In this document: positions 24,583 to 33,322 of the stretch, in pieces
Layout of the letters: each line of letters opens with the position of its first letter
Numbering within the stretch: position 1 is the stretch's first letter
Source of the DNA: VFMC01 sp050248155
Lineage (GTDB): Bacteria; Actinomycetota; Acidimicrobiia; Acidimicrobiales; Ilumatobacteraceae
Assembly: GCA_050248155.1 (NCBI GenBank)
Contig: JBFWSW010000016.1
Span: 18,535-82,534 of the forward strand
Direction of reading: 5' to 3'
Length of the DNA stretch: 64,000 bases
The notes under the pieces: model-generated
The model's database searches: none
Seen by the model: the letters and a program-made list of their open reading frames with translations, nothing else
What the model was told of the DNA's origin: nothing
Program-made: the position numbers and the translations under genes

Positions 24583-27345
24583 GTGAGGCGCCGGTCCCGA
24601 ACCGAGGACGCCACGGTTGGCGAGGCGGCGTCCGTGCCCGATCGCTCCCCCGTCGCCCTCGTGGGGTCCGACGTCGCCGGGCGCATCGTCTCGTGGAACG
24701 CCGCCGCGGCCAAGCTGCTCGGCTGGCAGTACACCGAGGTGGCCGGGCGCCACGTGTCCGAGATCTTCGGGCGGGACGTCGCGGTCGGAGCCGGCGTCGA
24801 CCGATCGCACGTGCGGGCGGCCACATCGTTCGGCTCGACCCTCGACGTCGAGGTGCTGACCGACGGCGAACCGGCCGACGCGCTTGGCGGTGCGGTGTTC
24901 GCCGTGCTCCCGCTCCGGCGCGCCGGGACGCGCGTCGAGACCGACTCCAGCCCGCGCGTGCACAGCTGGGCCGAGGCAGCGACCGTCATCCAGGAGGTCG
25001 GTCGTCAGGCGACCGGTCCCGTGCAATGCCTCACCGTCGGCTTGATCGGGGTGACGGCGATCAACCGCGGCTACAGCCGGTCGACCGGCGACGCGGTGCT
25101 GCGTGAGGTGCTCGTCCGCCTGACCCGCCTGGCCGGCACGCGTGGGCGGGCGATCCGGATCGCGGGCACGCAGTTCCTCGTGATCGCGCCCGACGCCGAG
25201 CACCTCGACGGCGAGCGCGTCGTGAACGAGCTCGCTTTGCCGATCGACACCCAGCTCGGGCCCGTCCGCATCGGATCGTGCATCGGTACGGCGACCGGCG
25301 AGCCCCGATCTGCCTACGTCCTGCTCGACCAGGCCGACGCGTCCATCCGTCGTGCGGCGTCGCGTGGCGTCGGCGCCGTGGACCGGGCGCCGCAGGACGG
25401 GCCCGTGACGGAGTCCCGCCACCCGCGGCTGAGCAGCCTGCTGATCGACGCGGTGGCCAAGCGCGAGATCGGCGTACGGTTCCAGCCCATCCTCGACCTG
25501 CAGACCGGTGAGGTCGTCGAGCTCGAGGTGCTCGCCCGATGGACCTCCGACGAGCTCGGCATCGTCGACCCCCACGCGTTCATCGAGGCGGCCGAGGACG
25601 CCGGCCTCATCCACGAGCTCGGTCGGTCGGTGCTCGACGGGGCGCTGGACGCGGTCGCGGCCCAGCGGGCAGCAGGGCGCTGGCGGGGCGTGCGGGTCTC
25701 GGTGAACCTGTCGGCGGTGCAGCTCGCGCACCCGGACGTCGTCGGCCGCATCACCCATGCGCTGACCAGTCGTTCGCTGTCCGGCGACGCGCTCGTGGTC
25801 GAGCTGACCGAGACCAAGCCGGTGTCGACGACCGGACCGGCGGCTGCGAACATGCGCGCCCTGCGCCAGCTCGGCGTCCGCATCGCCGTCGACGACTTCG
25901 GGACGGGCTGCGCCAACATGTCGTACCTGCGCGACCTGCCGGTCGACACGATCAAGATCGACCGCCGCTTCGTCGCCGGTGTCAGCAGCAGCCTCGCCGA
26001 CGCGGCGGTGATCCGCTCGATCATGTCGGTGGCGAACGACCTGCGCATCGACGTCATCGCCGAGGGCGTCGAGACCCTCGAGCAGCACCTCGCCCTCGTC
26101 CGTCTCGGTTGCCCTGCGGCGCAGGGCTTCTTGTACGCGACACCGAAGCCTGCCGACGAGCTGCAACTCGACGACTTGCTGCCCCGCTCCGAGCCCGACG
26201 GGACGGTCCCCTTCCCGGACGACGAACCGGCCCGGCTGCGCGCGGTGCTGACCGCCGATCTCCTCGACACCCCGCCAGAGCCCGAGTTCGACGGCATCGC
26301 GATCGAGGCGGCGGCGCTGTGCGATGCGCCGATGGCGATGGTGAACCTCGTCGACGCCGACCGGCAGTGGGCCAAGGCGAGCGTGGGCACCGACATCGTG
26401 AGCCTCGCGCGCACGCAGTCGCTGTGCGCGCACACGATCTGCTCCGACGCGGTGCTCGAGGTGCCCGACGCTCGGTCCGACCGCCGCTTCGTCGACATGC
26501 CGATCGTGCAGGGCGAGCCACACGTGGTCTTCTACGCCGGAGCACCCATGCGGGGAACCGGTGGCGACCGGTACGGCACGGTGTGCGTCATGGACGTGCG
26601 CGCTCGATCGTTGACGGACGAGCAGCGTGCAGGTCTCGCCCGCCTCGCCCACCGGGCCGCACAGCTCGTCGAGCTGCGACAGCGGACGAGCGAGTCCCGC
26701 CGCGCGCTGACCGAGCTGCAGATCGTGACGGACGAGCGGGACGCGGCGCACGCATCGCTGCGCCACGAGGTGACCCACGACCCGTTGACCGGTGCGCTCA
26801 ACCGACCGGCCTTCATGCATCGACTCGCGGCCGCGCTCACCGGCGCCGAACGCGACACACCTGCCGGCGGCGTCACGCTCGTGATGTGCGACGTCGACCA
26901 CCTCGGCCTGATCAACGACACCCTCGGCCATGCCATCGGCGACCGGGTGCTCCAGACGGTCGCGAGCCGCATCGCTGCGTGCACGCGCAGCACGGAGTCG
27001 ACCGCTCGGATGGGCGGCGACGAGTTCGCCGTGCTCGTGCCCACCGGCGACAGCACCGTGATCGACGCGCTCGTGCGTCGGATGATCGAACACAGCGGCG
27101 AGCCGATCAACATCGACGGGCTCGCCGAGATCACGCCCTCGATCTCGGTGGGCTTCGCCGTGCGCACCGAACGGGCGTATCCCGACTCATTGCTGCTCGA
27201 CGCCGATCACGCGCTCCGCCAGGCAAAGCAGCTGGGAGGTGGTCGGGCGGTGCGCTTCGAAGGTCACAGCTCCCTCGGTGCTCACGGCGCGGCCGGTCTC
27301 GGAGTCGAGCTGATCGCCTGGCCCGGCACGGTCACCCAGGAGTGA
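24583..27345 (+). CDS. PAS-GGDEF-EAL-GAF-GGDEF cyclic-di-GMP protein
   Basis: The 920-residue soluble protein has an unusual order of domains. A PAS domain lies at about 15-95. A degenerate GGDEF-like domain at about 110-265 has GTQFLV where the signature should be. An EAL domain at about 285-530 has LEVLARW, ELTETKP, DDFGTGCANM and KIDRRFV. A GAF domain spans about 545-690 and a short coiled coil follows. A canonical GGDEF domain at about 735-895 has RMGGDEFAVL and DPLTGALNRPAF. The second GGDEF is probably active. The EAL motif reads EVL but keeps the metal-binding Glu. Two sensory modules, PAS and GAF, each precede an output half, so opposing activities could respond to different signals. 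The GTG start follows no strong ribosome site. Confidence 0.92.
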   Translation: MRRRSRTEDATVGEAASVPDRSPVALVGSDVAGRIVSWNAAAAKLLGWQYTEVAGRHVSEIFGRDVAVGAGVDRSHVRAATSFGSTLDVEVLTDGEPADALGGAVFAVLPLRRAGTRVETDSSPRVHSWAEAATVIQEVGRQATGPVQCLTVGLIGVTAINRGYSRSTGDAVLREVLVRLTRLAGTRGRAIRIAGTQFLVIAPDAEHLDGERVVNELALPIDTQLGPVRIGSCIGTATGEPRSAYVLLDQADASIRRAASRGVGAVDRAPQDGPVTESRHPRLSSLLIDAVAKREIGVRFQPILDLQTGEVVELEVLARWTSDELGIVDPHAFIEAAEDAGLIHELGRSVLDGALDAVAAQRAAGRWRGVRVSVNLSAVQLAHPDVVGRITHALTSRSLSGDALVVELTETKPVSTTGPAAANMRALRQLGVRIAVDDFGTGCANMSYLRDLPVDTIKIDRRFVAGVSSSLADAAVIRSIMSVANDLRIDVIAEGVETLEQHLALVRLGCPAAQGFLYATPKPADELQLDDLLPRSEPDGTVPFPDDEPARLRAVLTADLLDTPPEPEFDGIAIEAAALCDAPMAMVNLVDADRQWAKASVGTDIVSLARTQSLCAHTICSDAVLEVPDARSDRRFVDMPIVQGEPHVVFYAGAPMRGTGGDRYGTVCVMDVRARSLTDEQRAGLARLAHRAAQLVELRQRTSESRRALTELQIVTDERDAAHASLRHEVTHDPLTGALNRPAFMHRLAAALTGAERDTPAGGVTLVMCDVDHLGLINDTLGHAIGDRVLQTVASRIAACTRSTESTARMGGDEFAVLVPTGDSTVIDALVRRMIEHSGEPINIDGLAEITPSISVGFAVRTERAYPDSLLLDADHALRQAKQLGGGRAVRFEGHSSLGAHGAAGLGVELIAWPGTVTQE

Positions 27346-27366
27346 CCGACCAGGCTGCGGCTGGTC
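27330..27366. terminator. Two tandem hairpins between convergent genes
   Basis: GGTCAC-CCAGGA-GTGACC (27330-27347) is followed at once by GACCAG-GCTGCGG-CTGGTC (27348-27366). The pair spans the stops of two convergent genes and could end transcription in both directions. There is no T tract. Confidence 0.4.
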
Positions 27367-29392
27367 AGCTCCACCAGCCGTTGACGTCGACGACGACGTG
27401 GGCCGACGAGCTGGCGAACAGGCACAGCTGACCGGTGCCCGACAGCGGCAACAGGCCACCGGTGGACACCGCCTTCGTCGGGTCGTAGTTCACGTTCGAG
27501 GTCGTCGGCCGGTCGCCACAGGGGAAGGCCGTGAGGAAGCCGGCGCCGGTCGCATCGGTGACGGCGATGTTCACCGAGACCGCCTTCACACCGGACGGGA
27601 CGCCTCGGCGGCCGGCGACCTGCAGCACGATCGTCTGGCCCGATCCGACGCGGCGTCCTGCGGTGCCTGCGTTCAGGTCGGCGCTGCGCGACTCGCGGGT
27701 GTCGGTGAAGCGGAAGGGGGCGGTCGTCGTGAACGCGGTCGAGGTGCTCGTGAGGTAGCCGGTCGCGTCGACCACGAGGTCGACGGCGTTCAGGCTGAAG
27801 AAGCACACGGTGCCGTCGGCGGCGACCGGGCTGATGACGAGGTTCGGGCGCACCTGACCGGGCTTCGGGTTGAGGGCCGCAGCGAGGGGCCGAGGCTGGT
27901 CGCACGGGTAGGCGGTGACGAAGCCGTCCGTGGCAGCGTCCACGGAGGTGACGTTCATGACGACGGCCTTCGAGCCGGCCGGGACGCCGCCTCGGCCCGC
28001 CACCTGCAGCGCCACGGTCTGGCCCGCGGCGAGGCGGCTCGAGCCGCCGAGGCCCTCGCGGGTGTCCATCAGGCGCACCGGCACGATCGAGGCGAAGCGA
28101 GCGCTGCCCTGTGAGGTGTAGACACCGTTGACGTCGATCACCAGGTCGGTGTCGACCGGAGAGAACACGCACAGCCCGCCGTCGGCATCGAGGGGCACGC
28201 TCGCCGCGTTGGGCACCGTGTCGCCTGCGGCGAAGTTCACCGTCGAGGCAACCGGACGATCGGCCGAGCAGTTCCACACCGTCAGGTAGCCGGCACCCGC
28301 TGTCTGCGTCGCGGTGAAGTTCGCGCTGATCGCCTTGGCCTTGGCCGGCACGCCCGCCACGCCGGCGATCTGGACACGAACCTGCTGCTGGCCGGCGAGG
28401 CGGCCGGCGCCGAACCCGTCACGGGTGTCGGTGACGCGCACCGGCGTCATCGGCTGGAAGGTCAGCCCGGTCGCCGAGGGGGCCGCGGTCGGCACGACGA
28501 CGGGGGCTGCGGAGCCGCCGGCGGACGTCGGGTCGATCGTGAAGCTCCACGACACCGTCCGCGCCTGGGTCGTCACCGTCGCGGTGTACCGACCGGGGGC
28601 GAGCGGGTTGCGGGGCATCGCGATGACCGTGCTGTCACCCTGCAGCAGCGACTTGGCCACACCATCGGTGTTGCCCGACCACAGCGCACAGGTCTCGACC
28701 GCACCGTCGGGCCCGGTGATCGCGGCGCTCACCGAGCCCGTCACCGGCTCGGGCATCATCGCGAGCAGTGGCAGTCCGGCGGGAGCGGTGCCCCACCCGC
28801 AGTACGTCCGCGGATCGGGGGTCTCGGCGATGAAGCGGTCGAGGCTCGTGGTCGACCCGTCGCCGGGGAACAGGATCGGCGCGGTGCGTGGAGCGGCGGG
28901 CCCGAGACCACGGATGACGTCGAGCGTCGCGCCCGACTTCCACGGGGCGGTCGCAGCGTCGTCGCACTTGCCGAAGCCGACCGTGGTGAGGTTGGGCCGC
29001 AGCACGCCCATCGCGTGGAACGGGCCGGTCATCCACAGCTCGACGTGGGACCGCTCGGTCTGCTCGAAGACCGACGACACGGCGACGTTGCCGCTGTTGC
29101 CGGCCTCGTCACCCGCGGTGGTGTACCCCGGCTTGCCCGGCAGCTCGTCGTGTGACATGCCGTTCTGCAGCATGTAGCAGGAGTGCTGGTAGGCGCCGGC
29201 CGACATCGCCGGGTCCTCGGTGACCGGGTCGAGGCCGGCGATCGCCCGGTACTGGTTCACGGTCGACAGCCAGTCGTCGCCCGCCGGCGACGACGCGGAA
29301 GCGGACGCGGCGTGGATCGCCGGGAGGACGGTGGCAGCGGCAACGGCGGCGACGAGGCAACGGCGGACGATGGCGGTGCGGTGGAAGTCCAT
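27365..29392 (-). CDS. Secreted CAP-domain protein with three C-terminal repeats
   Basis: The 675-residue exported protein starts with a signal peptide ending near AIHAASASASS. A CAP/SCP domain follows, to about residue 170, with VNQYRAIAGLDPV, GMSHDELPG and SHVELWMTGPFHAMGV, the family's His and Glu positions. After a linker come three related domains of about 115 residues, starting at about 310, 430 and 550. Each opens with a PVR-x-x-DTR block (PVRVTDTRDGFG, PVRLMDTREGLG, PFRFTDTRES) and closes with a V-I/V-D-V/A-NG strand. CAP proteins may act on surface polymers or lipids, and the repeats look like cell-surface or matrix-binding modules. The substrate is unknown. Confidence 0.85.
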   Translation of the reverse strand: MDFHRTAIVRRCLVAAVAAATVLPAIHAASASASSPAGDDWLSTVNQYRAIAGLDPVTEDPAMSAGAYQHSCYMLQNGMSHDELPGKPGYTTAGDEAGNSGNVAVSSVFEQTERSHVELWMTGPFHAMGVLRPNLTTVGFGKCDDAATAPWKSGATLDVIRGLGPAAPRTAPILFPGDGSTTSLDRFIAETPDPRTYCGWGTAPAGLPLLAMMPEPVTGSVSAAITGPDGAVETCALWSGNTDGVAKSLLQGDSTVIAMPRNPLAPGRYTATVTTQARTVSWSFTIDPTSAGGSAAPVVVPTAAPSATGLTFQPMTPVRVTDTRDGFGAGRLAGQQQVRVQIAGVAGVPAKAKAISANFTATQTAGAGYLTVWNCSADRPVASTVNFAAGDTVPNAASVPLDADGGLCVFSPVDTDLVIDVNGVYTSQGSARFASIVPVRLMDTREGLGGSSRLAAGQTVALQVAGRGGVPAGSKAVVMNVTSVDAATDGFVTAYPCDQPRPLAAALNPKPGQVRPNLVISPVAADGTVCFFSLNAVDLVVDATGYLTSTSTAFTTTAPFRFTDTRESRSADLNAGTAGRRVGSGQTIVLQVAGRRGVPSGVKAVSVNIAVTDATGAGFLTAFPCGDRPTTSNVNYDPTKAVSTGGLLPLSGTGQLCLFASSSAHVVVDVNGWWS

Positions 29393-29477
29393 GCTTAGGC
29401 ATCGACGTCCTGGTCAGGATCGACATGGACGCACTGCACCGCGCGCCTAGACGATCCGTCCTTGTTGCCCGGAGCTG

Positions 29478-29560
29478 CTGGATCAGCTCCCTACTTGGAT
29501 CGGAGGAGCTGGATCAGCTCCCTACTTGGATCGGAGGAGCTGGATCAGCTCCTCTTGGGA
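29478..29560. repeat. 31-base tandem repeat containing a hairpin at a gene 3' end
   Basis: Two identical 31-base units begin at 29478 and 29509, and the first 13 bases recur at 29540. On the minus strand each unit includes GGAGCTG-ATC-CAGCTCC, a 7-base stem, plus the last codons and TAG stop of the gene ending at 29522. The 3' end of the gene was thus duplicated downstream of itself. Confidence 0.85.
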
Positions 29561-31528
29561 GTGCACCCCGAGCCGCTGGAAGATGACGCTGAGGTGGTTC
29601 CGGACGGTGCTCTGGCTGAGGTAGAGCGCCCGGGCGATGCTCGGCACCCGCTCGCCCGCCAGCAGGCGCCGTAGCACCTCGAGCTGGCGGGTCGACAGCT
29701 TCTCCGACTCCGACATGAGGTCGATCTCGGGGGTCTGGTCGCGGGCGACCTTCAGCATGTCGAGCAGCACTGCGTCGATCTGGCGGCCGACGGAGCTGAC
29801 CGTGTCGCGGCGGCGCTTGATCGCGGCACGGACCCGCGACACCAGGTCGCGCGGCGCGAACGGCTTGATGATGTAGTCGTCGGCCCCGATGAGGAAGGCC
29901 TCGGCCTTGTCGGCCGCCTCGACGCTGGTGGTGAGCATCACGATGGTGCAGCCCCGGGTCTCGGCCTGGGCGCGCAGCTCCTTGCAGACCTCGAGCCCGT
30001 TCATGCCCGGCATGTGCAGGTCGAGCAGGACGCAGCTCGGCTGCAGCCGGCGGGCCATGGTGACGCCGGCCGCACCGCTGCCGGCTTCCTCGACGACGAA
30101 CCCGGCCGCGGTGAGGCTCATCTGGGCGAGCTGCCGGACGTCGGCGGCGTCGTCGACGACGAGCACCACCTCGTTCTGCAACAGCGAGCCGGTGTCGTCC
30201 GAGGGCGCCACGGCCAGCAGCCGCTCCCCTGCTGCGTCCGCGGCGATGAGACGGCCGATCTCGTCGGGATCGGTCGGCGTGGCGACGAGGAAGCCCTGGG
30301 CCAGGTCGCAGCCGAGCGAGCGCAGCCGTTCGAGCTGCTCGGCGGTCTCGACGCCCTCGGCGACGACCTCCCGCTGCATCGCGTGGGCGAGGCTGATGAC
30401 CGACGCGACGATCGCGCTGTGCTCACCGTGGATCCCGAGCCCGTCGATGAACGACCGGTCGATCTTCACCTCGTCGATGGGCAGGCGGTGCAGGTACTCG
30501 AGCGACGAGTACCCGGTGCCGAAGTCGTCGATCGACACCGACAGGCCCATGCGCTTCAGCTGGCGCAGGACCTCGACGGTCGTCTCGATGTCGTCCATCA
30601 CGGTCGTCTCGGTCAGCTCGATGCAGAGCGCCGACGCGGGCAGGCCGGTGTCGGTGAGGCACGACCGCACGAGGTCGGCGAGACCAGCCCGGAACTGCCG
30701 GGCCGAGACGTTGACCGCCACGGTCAGCGAGCTGCGCGGGTACTCGTTCCGCCAGGCGGCAGCCTGACGGCACGCCTCACACAGCACCCAGGCACCGATG
30801 TCGACGATGAGCCCGCTCGATTCGGCGACGTGGATGAACTCGTTGGGCCCGATGACGCCGACATCGGGATCGTGCCAGCGCAACAGCGCCTCGACGCCGA
30901 CGATGCGGTCGGTGGTGAGCGACACCTTCGGCTGGTAGACGAGGCGGAACTCCTCGTGCGCGACGGCTCGGCGCAGCGCCTCGATCTGCGCGTCGGCTCG
31001 TTGCAGATCGACGTCGAAGAACTGATGGCGGCCCGGTCCGAGCTCCTGCGCTCGGCGAAGGGCCGCCTCGGCGTCGAGCACCAGTTGCTCCGCGTCGGCG
31101 GATTCGTCCGTGAGCGAGATGCCTGCGCTGACGCTCACCTGCACCGACCAGTCACCGATCGACAGCGGCTGCGACAACGACTCGGTCAGGCGCCGGGCGA
31201 TCCCACCCGCAGCAGCGGCATCGGGCACCGCCTCGCACAGCACCAGGTAGAGGTTGCCACCCATCCGGGTCACGGCAGCGGCCTTCGTGTCGTGCTCGCG
31301 CACCGATCCGCCCAGCCGTTCCGCCAGCACCGCGAGCACCTCGTCGCCCGCGTCGTAGCCGAAGTCCTCGTTGACCTTGTGGAAGCTGTCGACGTCGAGC
31401 GCGAACACGGCGACGCCCCACTGCTGCCGTTGTGCGAGTGCCAGGGCCCGGTGCACCGACTCCATGAACGCGGGACGATCGGCCAGCCGGGCCGTCTGTA
31501 CGTTGCTCGTCGGACCGTCGCGGCTCAT
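29522..31528 (-). CDS. GGDEF-EAL-receiver-LuxR fusion regulator
   Basis: The 668-residue protein combines c-di-GMP turnover with a DNA-binding response regulator. A degenerate GGDEF domain (about 15-165) has MGGNLYLVL in place of the signature. An EAL domain (about 190-430) keeps GVEALLRW, ELTETTVMD, DDFGTGYSSL and KIDRSFI, so it is probably an active phosphodiesterase. A receiver (about 453-570) has VVDDAAD, LDLHMPG and YIIKPFA. A LuxR-type helix-turn-helix ends the protein (LSTRQLEVLRRLLAG, SIARALYLSQSTVRNHL). This order is rare. It is translated with the lone receiver gene upstream through an ATGA overlap. Phosphorylation could gate both DNA binding and c-di-GMP breakdown. Confidence 0.93.
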   Translation of the reverse strand: MSRDGPTSNVQTARLADRPAFMESVHRALALAQRQQWGVAVFALDVDSFHKVNEDFGYDAGDEVLAVLAERLGGSVREHDTKAAAVTRMGGNLYLVLCEAVPDAAAAGGIARRLTESLSQPLSIGDWSVQVSVSAGISLTDESADAEQLVLDAEAALRRAQELGPGRHQFFDVDLQRADAQIEALRRAVAHEEFRLVYQPKVSLTTDRIVGVEALLRWHDPDVGVIGPNEFIHVAESSGLIVDIGAWVLCEACRQAAAWRNEYPRSSLTVAVNVSARQFRAGLADLVRSCLTDTGLPASALCIELTETTVMDDIETTVEVLRQLKRMGLSVSIDDFGTGYSSLEYLHRLPIDEVKIDRSFIDGLGIHGEHSAIVASVISLAHAMQREVVAEGVETAEQLERLRSLGCDLAQGFLVATPTDPDEIGRLIAADAAGERLLAVAPSDDTGSLLQNEVVLVVDDAADVRQLAQMSLTAAGFVVEEAGSGAAGVTMARRLQPSCVLLDLHMPGMNGLEVCKELRAQAETRGCTIVMLTTSVEAADKAEAFLIGADDYIIKPFAPRDLVSRVRAAIKRRRDTVSSVGRQIDAVLLDMLKVARDQTPEIDLMSESEKLSTRQLEVLRRLLAGERVPSIARALYLSQSTVRNHLSVIFQRLGVHSQEELIQLLRSK

Positions 31529-31911
31529 CGAACGGACTCGTCGTCGAGCAGCCGCGAGATGAGCGCGACGAGCTCGGGGATCTTGAACGGCTTCATGACA
31601 TGCTGAACGACGCCGTCGATCGACGTCGCGCTGTCGGGCGGCAACGAACCCGAGACGACGACGATCGGCGGGAGCTCTCCCGCTGCACGGTCGCGCAGGT
31701 GCTCGACGAGCTCGGGCCCGGTCATGTCGCCGAGGTAGCCGTCGAGGAGCACGAGGCTCGGCGGGTGGTCGGCGAAGGTGTCGAGCGCCTCGCGCCCGTT
31801 GCGCGCGACGGTGAGGGCGACGTGCGGGAAGTAGCGCTCGAAGATCGTGACCATCAGCGACCGATTCGCCTGATCGTCCTCGACGTAGAGCACCCCGTTG
31901 TCGGCGGGCAT
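31525..31911 (-). CDS. Single-domain response regulator receiver
   Basis: This 128-residue receiver has the acidic pair in LYVEDDQANR, the phospho-accepting Asp in LVLLDGYLGDM, a Ser in VVVSGS and the Lys in HVMKPFK. No output domain is attached, so it probably works as a phosphate shuttle or protein-binding switch. The ATG at 31911 has GGAGG 11 bases upstream; a longer form starting at 31962 is possible. Its stop overlaps the ATG of the GGDEF-EAL-receiver-LuxR gene, so the two are co-translated and may belong to one phosphorelay. Confidence 0.88.
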   Translation of the reverse strand: MPADNGVLYVEDDQANRSLMVTIFERYFPHVALTVARNGREALDTFADHPPSLVLLDGYLGDMTGPELVEHLRDRAAGELPPIVVVSGSLPPDSATSIDGVVQHVMKPFKIPELVALISRLLDDESVR

Positions 31912-32032
31912 GCCGGCATTCACCTCCTCGACGCGCCCTCGCGGTGGATCGACACGACCCAAGGCCTGATCTCAGCGTAGAGCCGGACACCGCGGAGGGC
32001 TGGGATCCTCACGCCGGAGCGACATGCCTCGG

Positions 32033-32038
32033 TACGCT
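32033..32038 (+). promoter_or_regulatory. -10 element TACGCT for the receiver-EAL gene
   Basis: TACGCT in GGTACGCTC ends eight bases before the ATG at 32047, suggesting a leaderless transcript. The block matches the one before the VOC gene at 11287. Confidence 0.4.
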
Positions 32039-32046
32039 CGACGGCG

Positions 32047-33273
32047 ATGCTCGTCGACCGGCTCCGCCCGTGGAGGACGTCGCCGATCATGGTGATCGAC
32101 GACCAGGAGCCCAACCTGCTCCTGCTGTCGCGCGTGCTCGAAGCCGCCGGGGCCGAGAACGTCGAGTGCTACAGCGAGCCTCGACTCGCCCTCGCGGCCG
32201 CCGAGGCGAGCCAACCTCATCTCGTCATCCTCGATCTGCACATGCCTCAGATGGACGGCTTCGCCGTGATGGACGCGCTCCTCGCGCGGCTGGCGCCCGA
32301 CGACGTGATGCCGATCATCGTCGTCACGGCCGACAGCACCGCGGCCGCGCGCGAGCGTGCGCTCGGAGCGGGCGCCAAGGACTTCCTCACCAAGCCCTTC
32401 GACGCGACCGAGGTGGTGCTACGAGTGGCCAACCTGCTCCAGTCGCGCGCGCTCCACAGCGGTCTGCGTCGGCACAACGCCGCGCTGGCCGCCGAGCTGA
32501 AGGCCCGCGACGAGTCGTTCGAACGGCGTGCCCATGTCGCCGAGCGGCGCGAGCAGATCACGTCGGCGCTCGCGCCCGACGCGCTGCGCACGGTCTTCCA
32601 GCCGATGGTCGACCTCGCGGCGGGACAGGTGGTCGGTGTCGAGGCGCTGAGCCGGTTCCGCTCGAAGCTGCTGCCGACTCCCGACCTCTGGTTCGACGAG
32701 GCGCACCGGGTCGGCCTCGGCCGCCCGCTCGAGCTCGCGGCCGTGCGATCCGCCCTGTCGCAGATCGAGCTCCTTCCCCCGCACCTGTTCGTCTCGGTCA
32801 ACCTGTCGCCCGATGCCGTCATGGATCCCGCGTTGCCCGATCAGCTGCCGGCGGGCGTGTTGGGCCGACTGGTCATCGAGATCACGGAGCACGCCCGCAC
32901 CAGCAGCACCCGCGCGCTCGTCGAGGTGCTCGACGGGCTGCGCTCGGCCGGCGCCCGGATCGCGGTGGACGACACCGGCGCCGGCTTCGCCGGTCTCAAG
33001 CAGATCCTCGAGCTCTCACCGCAGATCATCAAGCTCGATGTCGCGCTGACGCGCGGCATCGACCACGACCCCGTGCGCCGCTCGATGACGCGGTGCCTGC
33101 TGGCGTTCGCGAACGAGATCGGCGCGCTCATCGTCGCCGAGGGCGTCGAGACCGCCGAAGAGCTGTCGACCCTGCGCGAGCTGGGCGTGACGCTCGGCCA
33201 GGGATATCACCTCGCGAAGCCGGTGCCCGCAGAGGAGCTCGGACCGATCGTCGCCCGCAACCTGCTCGCCTGA
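32047..33273 (+). CDS. Receiver-EAL response regulator
   Basis: The 408-residue protein has an N-terminal receiver (about 13-130) with MVIDDQEPN, LDLHMPQMDG and FLTKPFD. A coiled linker rich in Arg and Glu leads to an EAL domain (about 180-405). The EAL motif is GVEALSRF. EITEHA replaces ELTES, and DDTGAGFAGL replaces the usual DDFGTGYSSL, so the catalytic loop is altered while most metal ligands stay. It may be a weak phosphodiesterase or a c-di-GMP binding effector controlled by phosphorylation. It is divergent from the lone receiver operon. Confidence 0.92.
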   Translation: MLVDRLRPWRTSPIMVIDDQEPNLLLLSRVLEAAGAENVECYSEPRLALAAAEASQPHLVILDLHMPQMDGFAVMDALLARLAPDDVMPIIVVTADSTAAARERALGAGAKDFLTKPFDATEVVLRVANLLQSRALHSGLRRHNAALAAELKARDESFERRAHVAERREQITSALAPDALRTVFQPMVDLAAGQVVGVEALSRFRSKLLPTPDLWFDEAHRVGLGRPLELAAVRSALSQIELLPPHLFVSVNLSPDAVMDPALPDQLPAGVLGRLVIEITEHARTSSTRALVEVLDGLRSAGARIAVDDTGAGFAGLKQILELSPQIIKLDVALTRGIDHDPVRRSMTRCLLAFANEIGALIVAEGVETAEELSTLRELGVTLGQGYHLAKPVPAEELGPIVARNLLA

Positions 33274-33291
33274 CCGCTCGATCGAGGCGAC

Positions 33292-33318
33292 GTTTGCCCC
33301 GCCGGCGCACGCGGGTAA
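33292..33318 (+). promoter_or_regulatory. SigB/SigF-type promoter for the LigD-like gene
   Basis: GTTTGC at 33292-33297, a 15-base spacer and GGGTAA at 33313-33318 match the stress sigma consensus. The GTG at 33323 follows directly, so the message would be close to leaderless. Confidence 0.65.
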
Positions 33319-33322
33319 CGCT

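Noticed and set aside
24472..27093. Long open frame opposite the PAS-GGDEF-EAL gene (873 residues)
   Set aside because: Same kind of antisense shadow; low-complexity Arg/Asp/Val composition and no recognisable motif.
29478..29560. Possible CRISPR or transposon end
   Set aside because: The copies abut without spacers and are a duplication of the adjacent gene end; no transposase or target duplication is seen.
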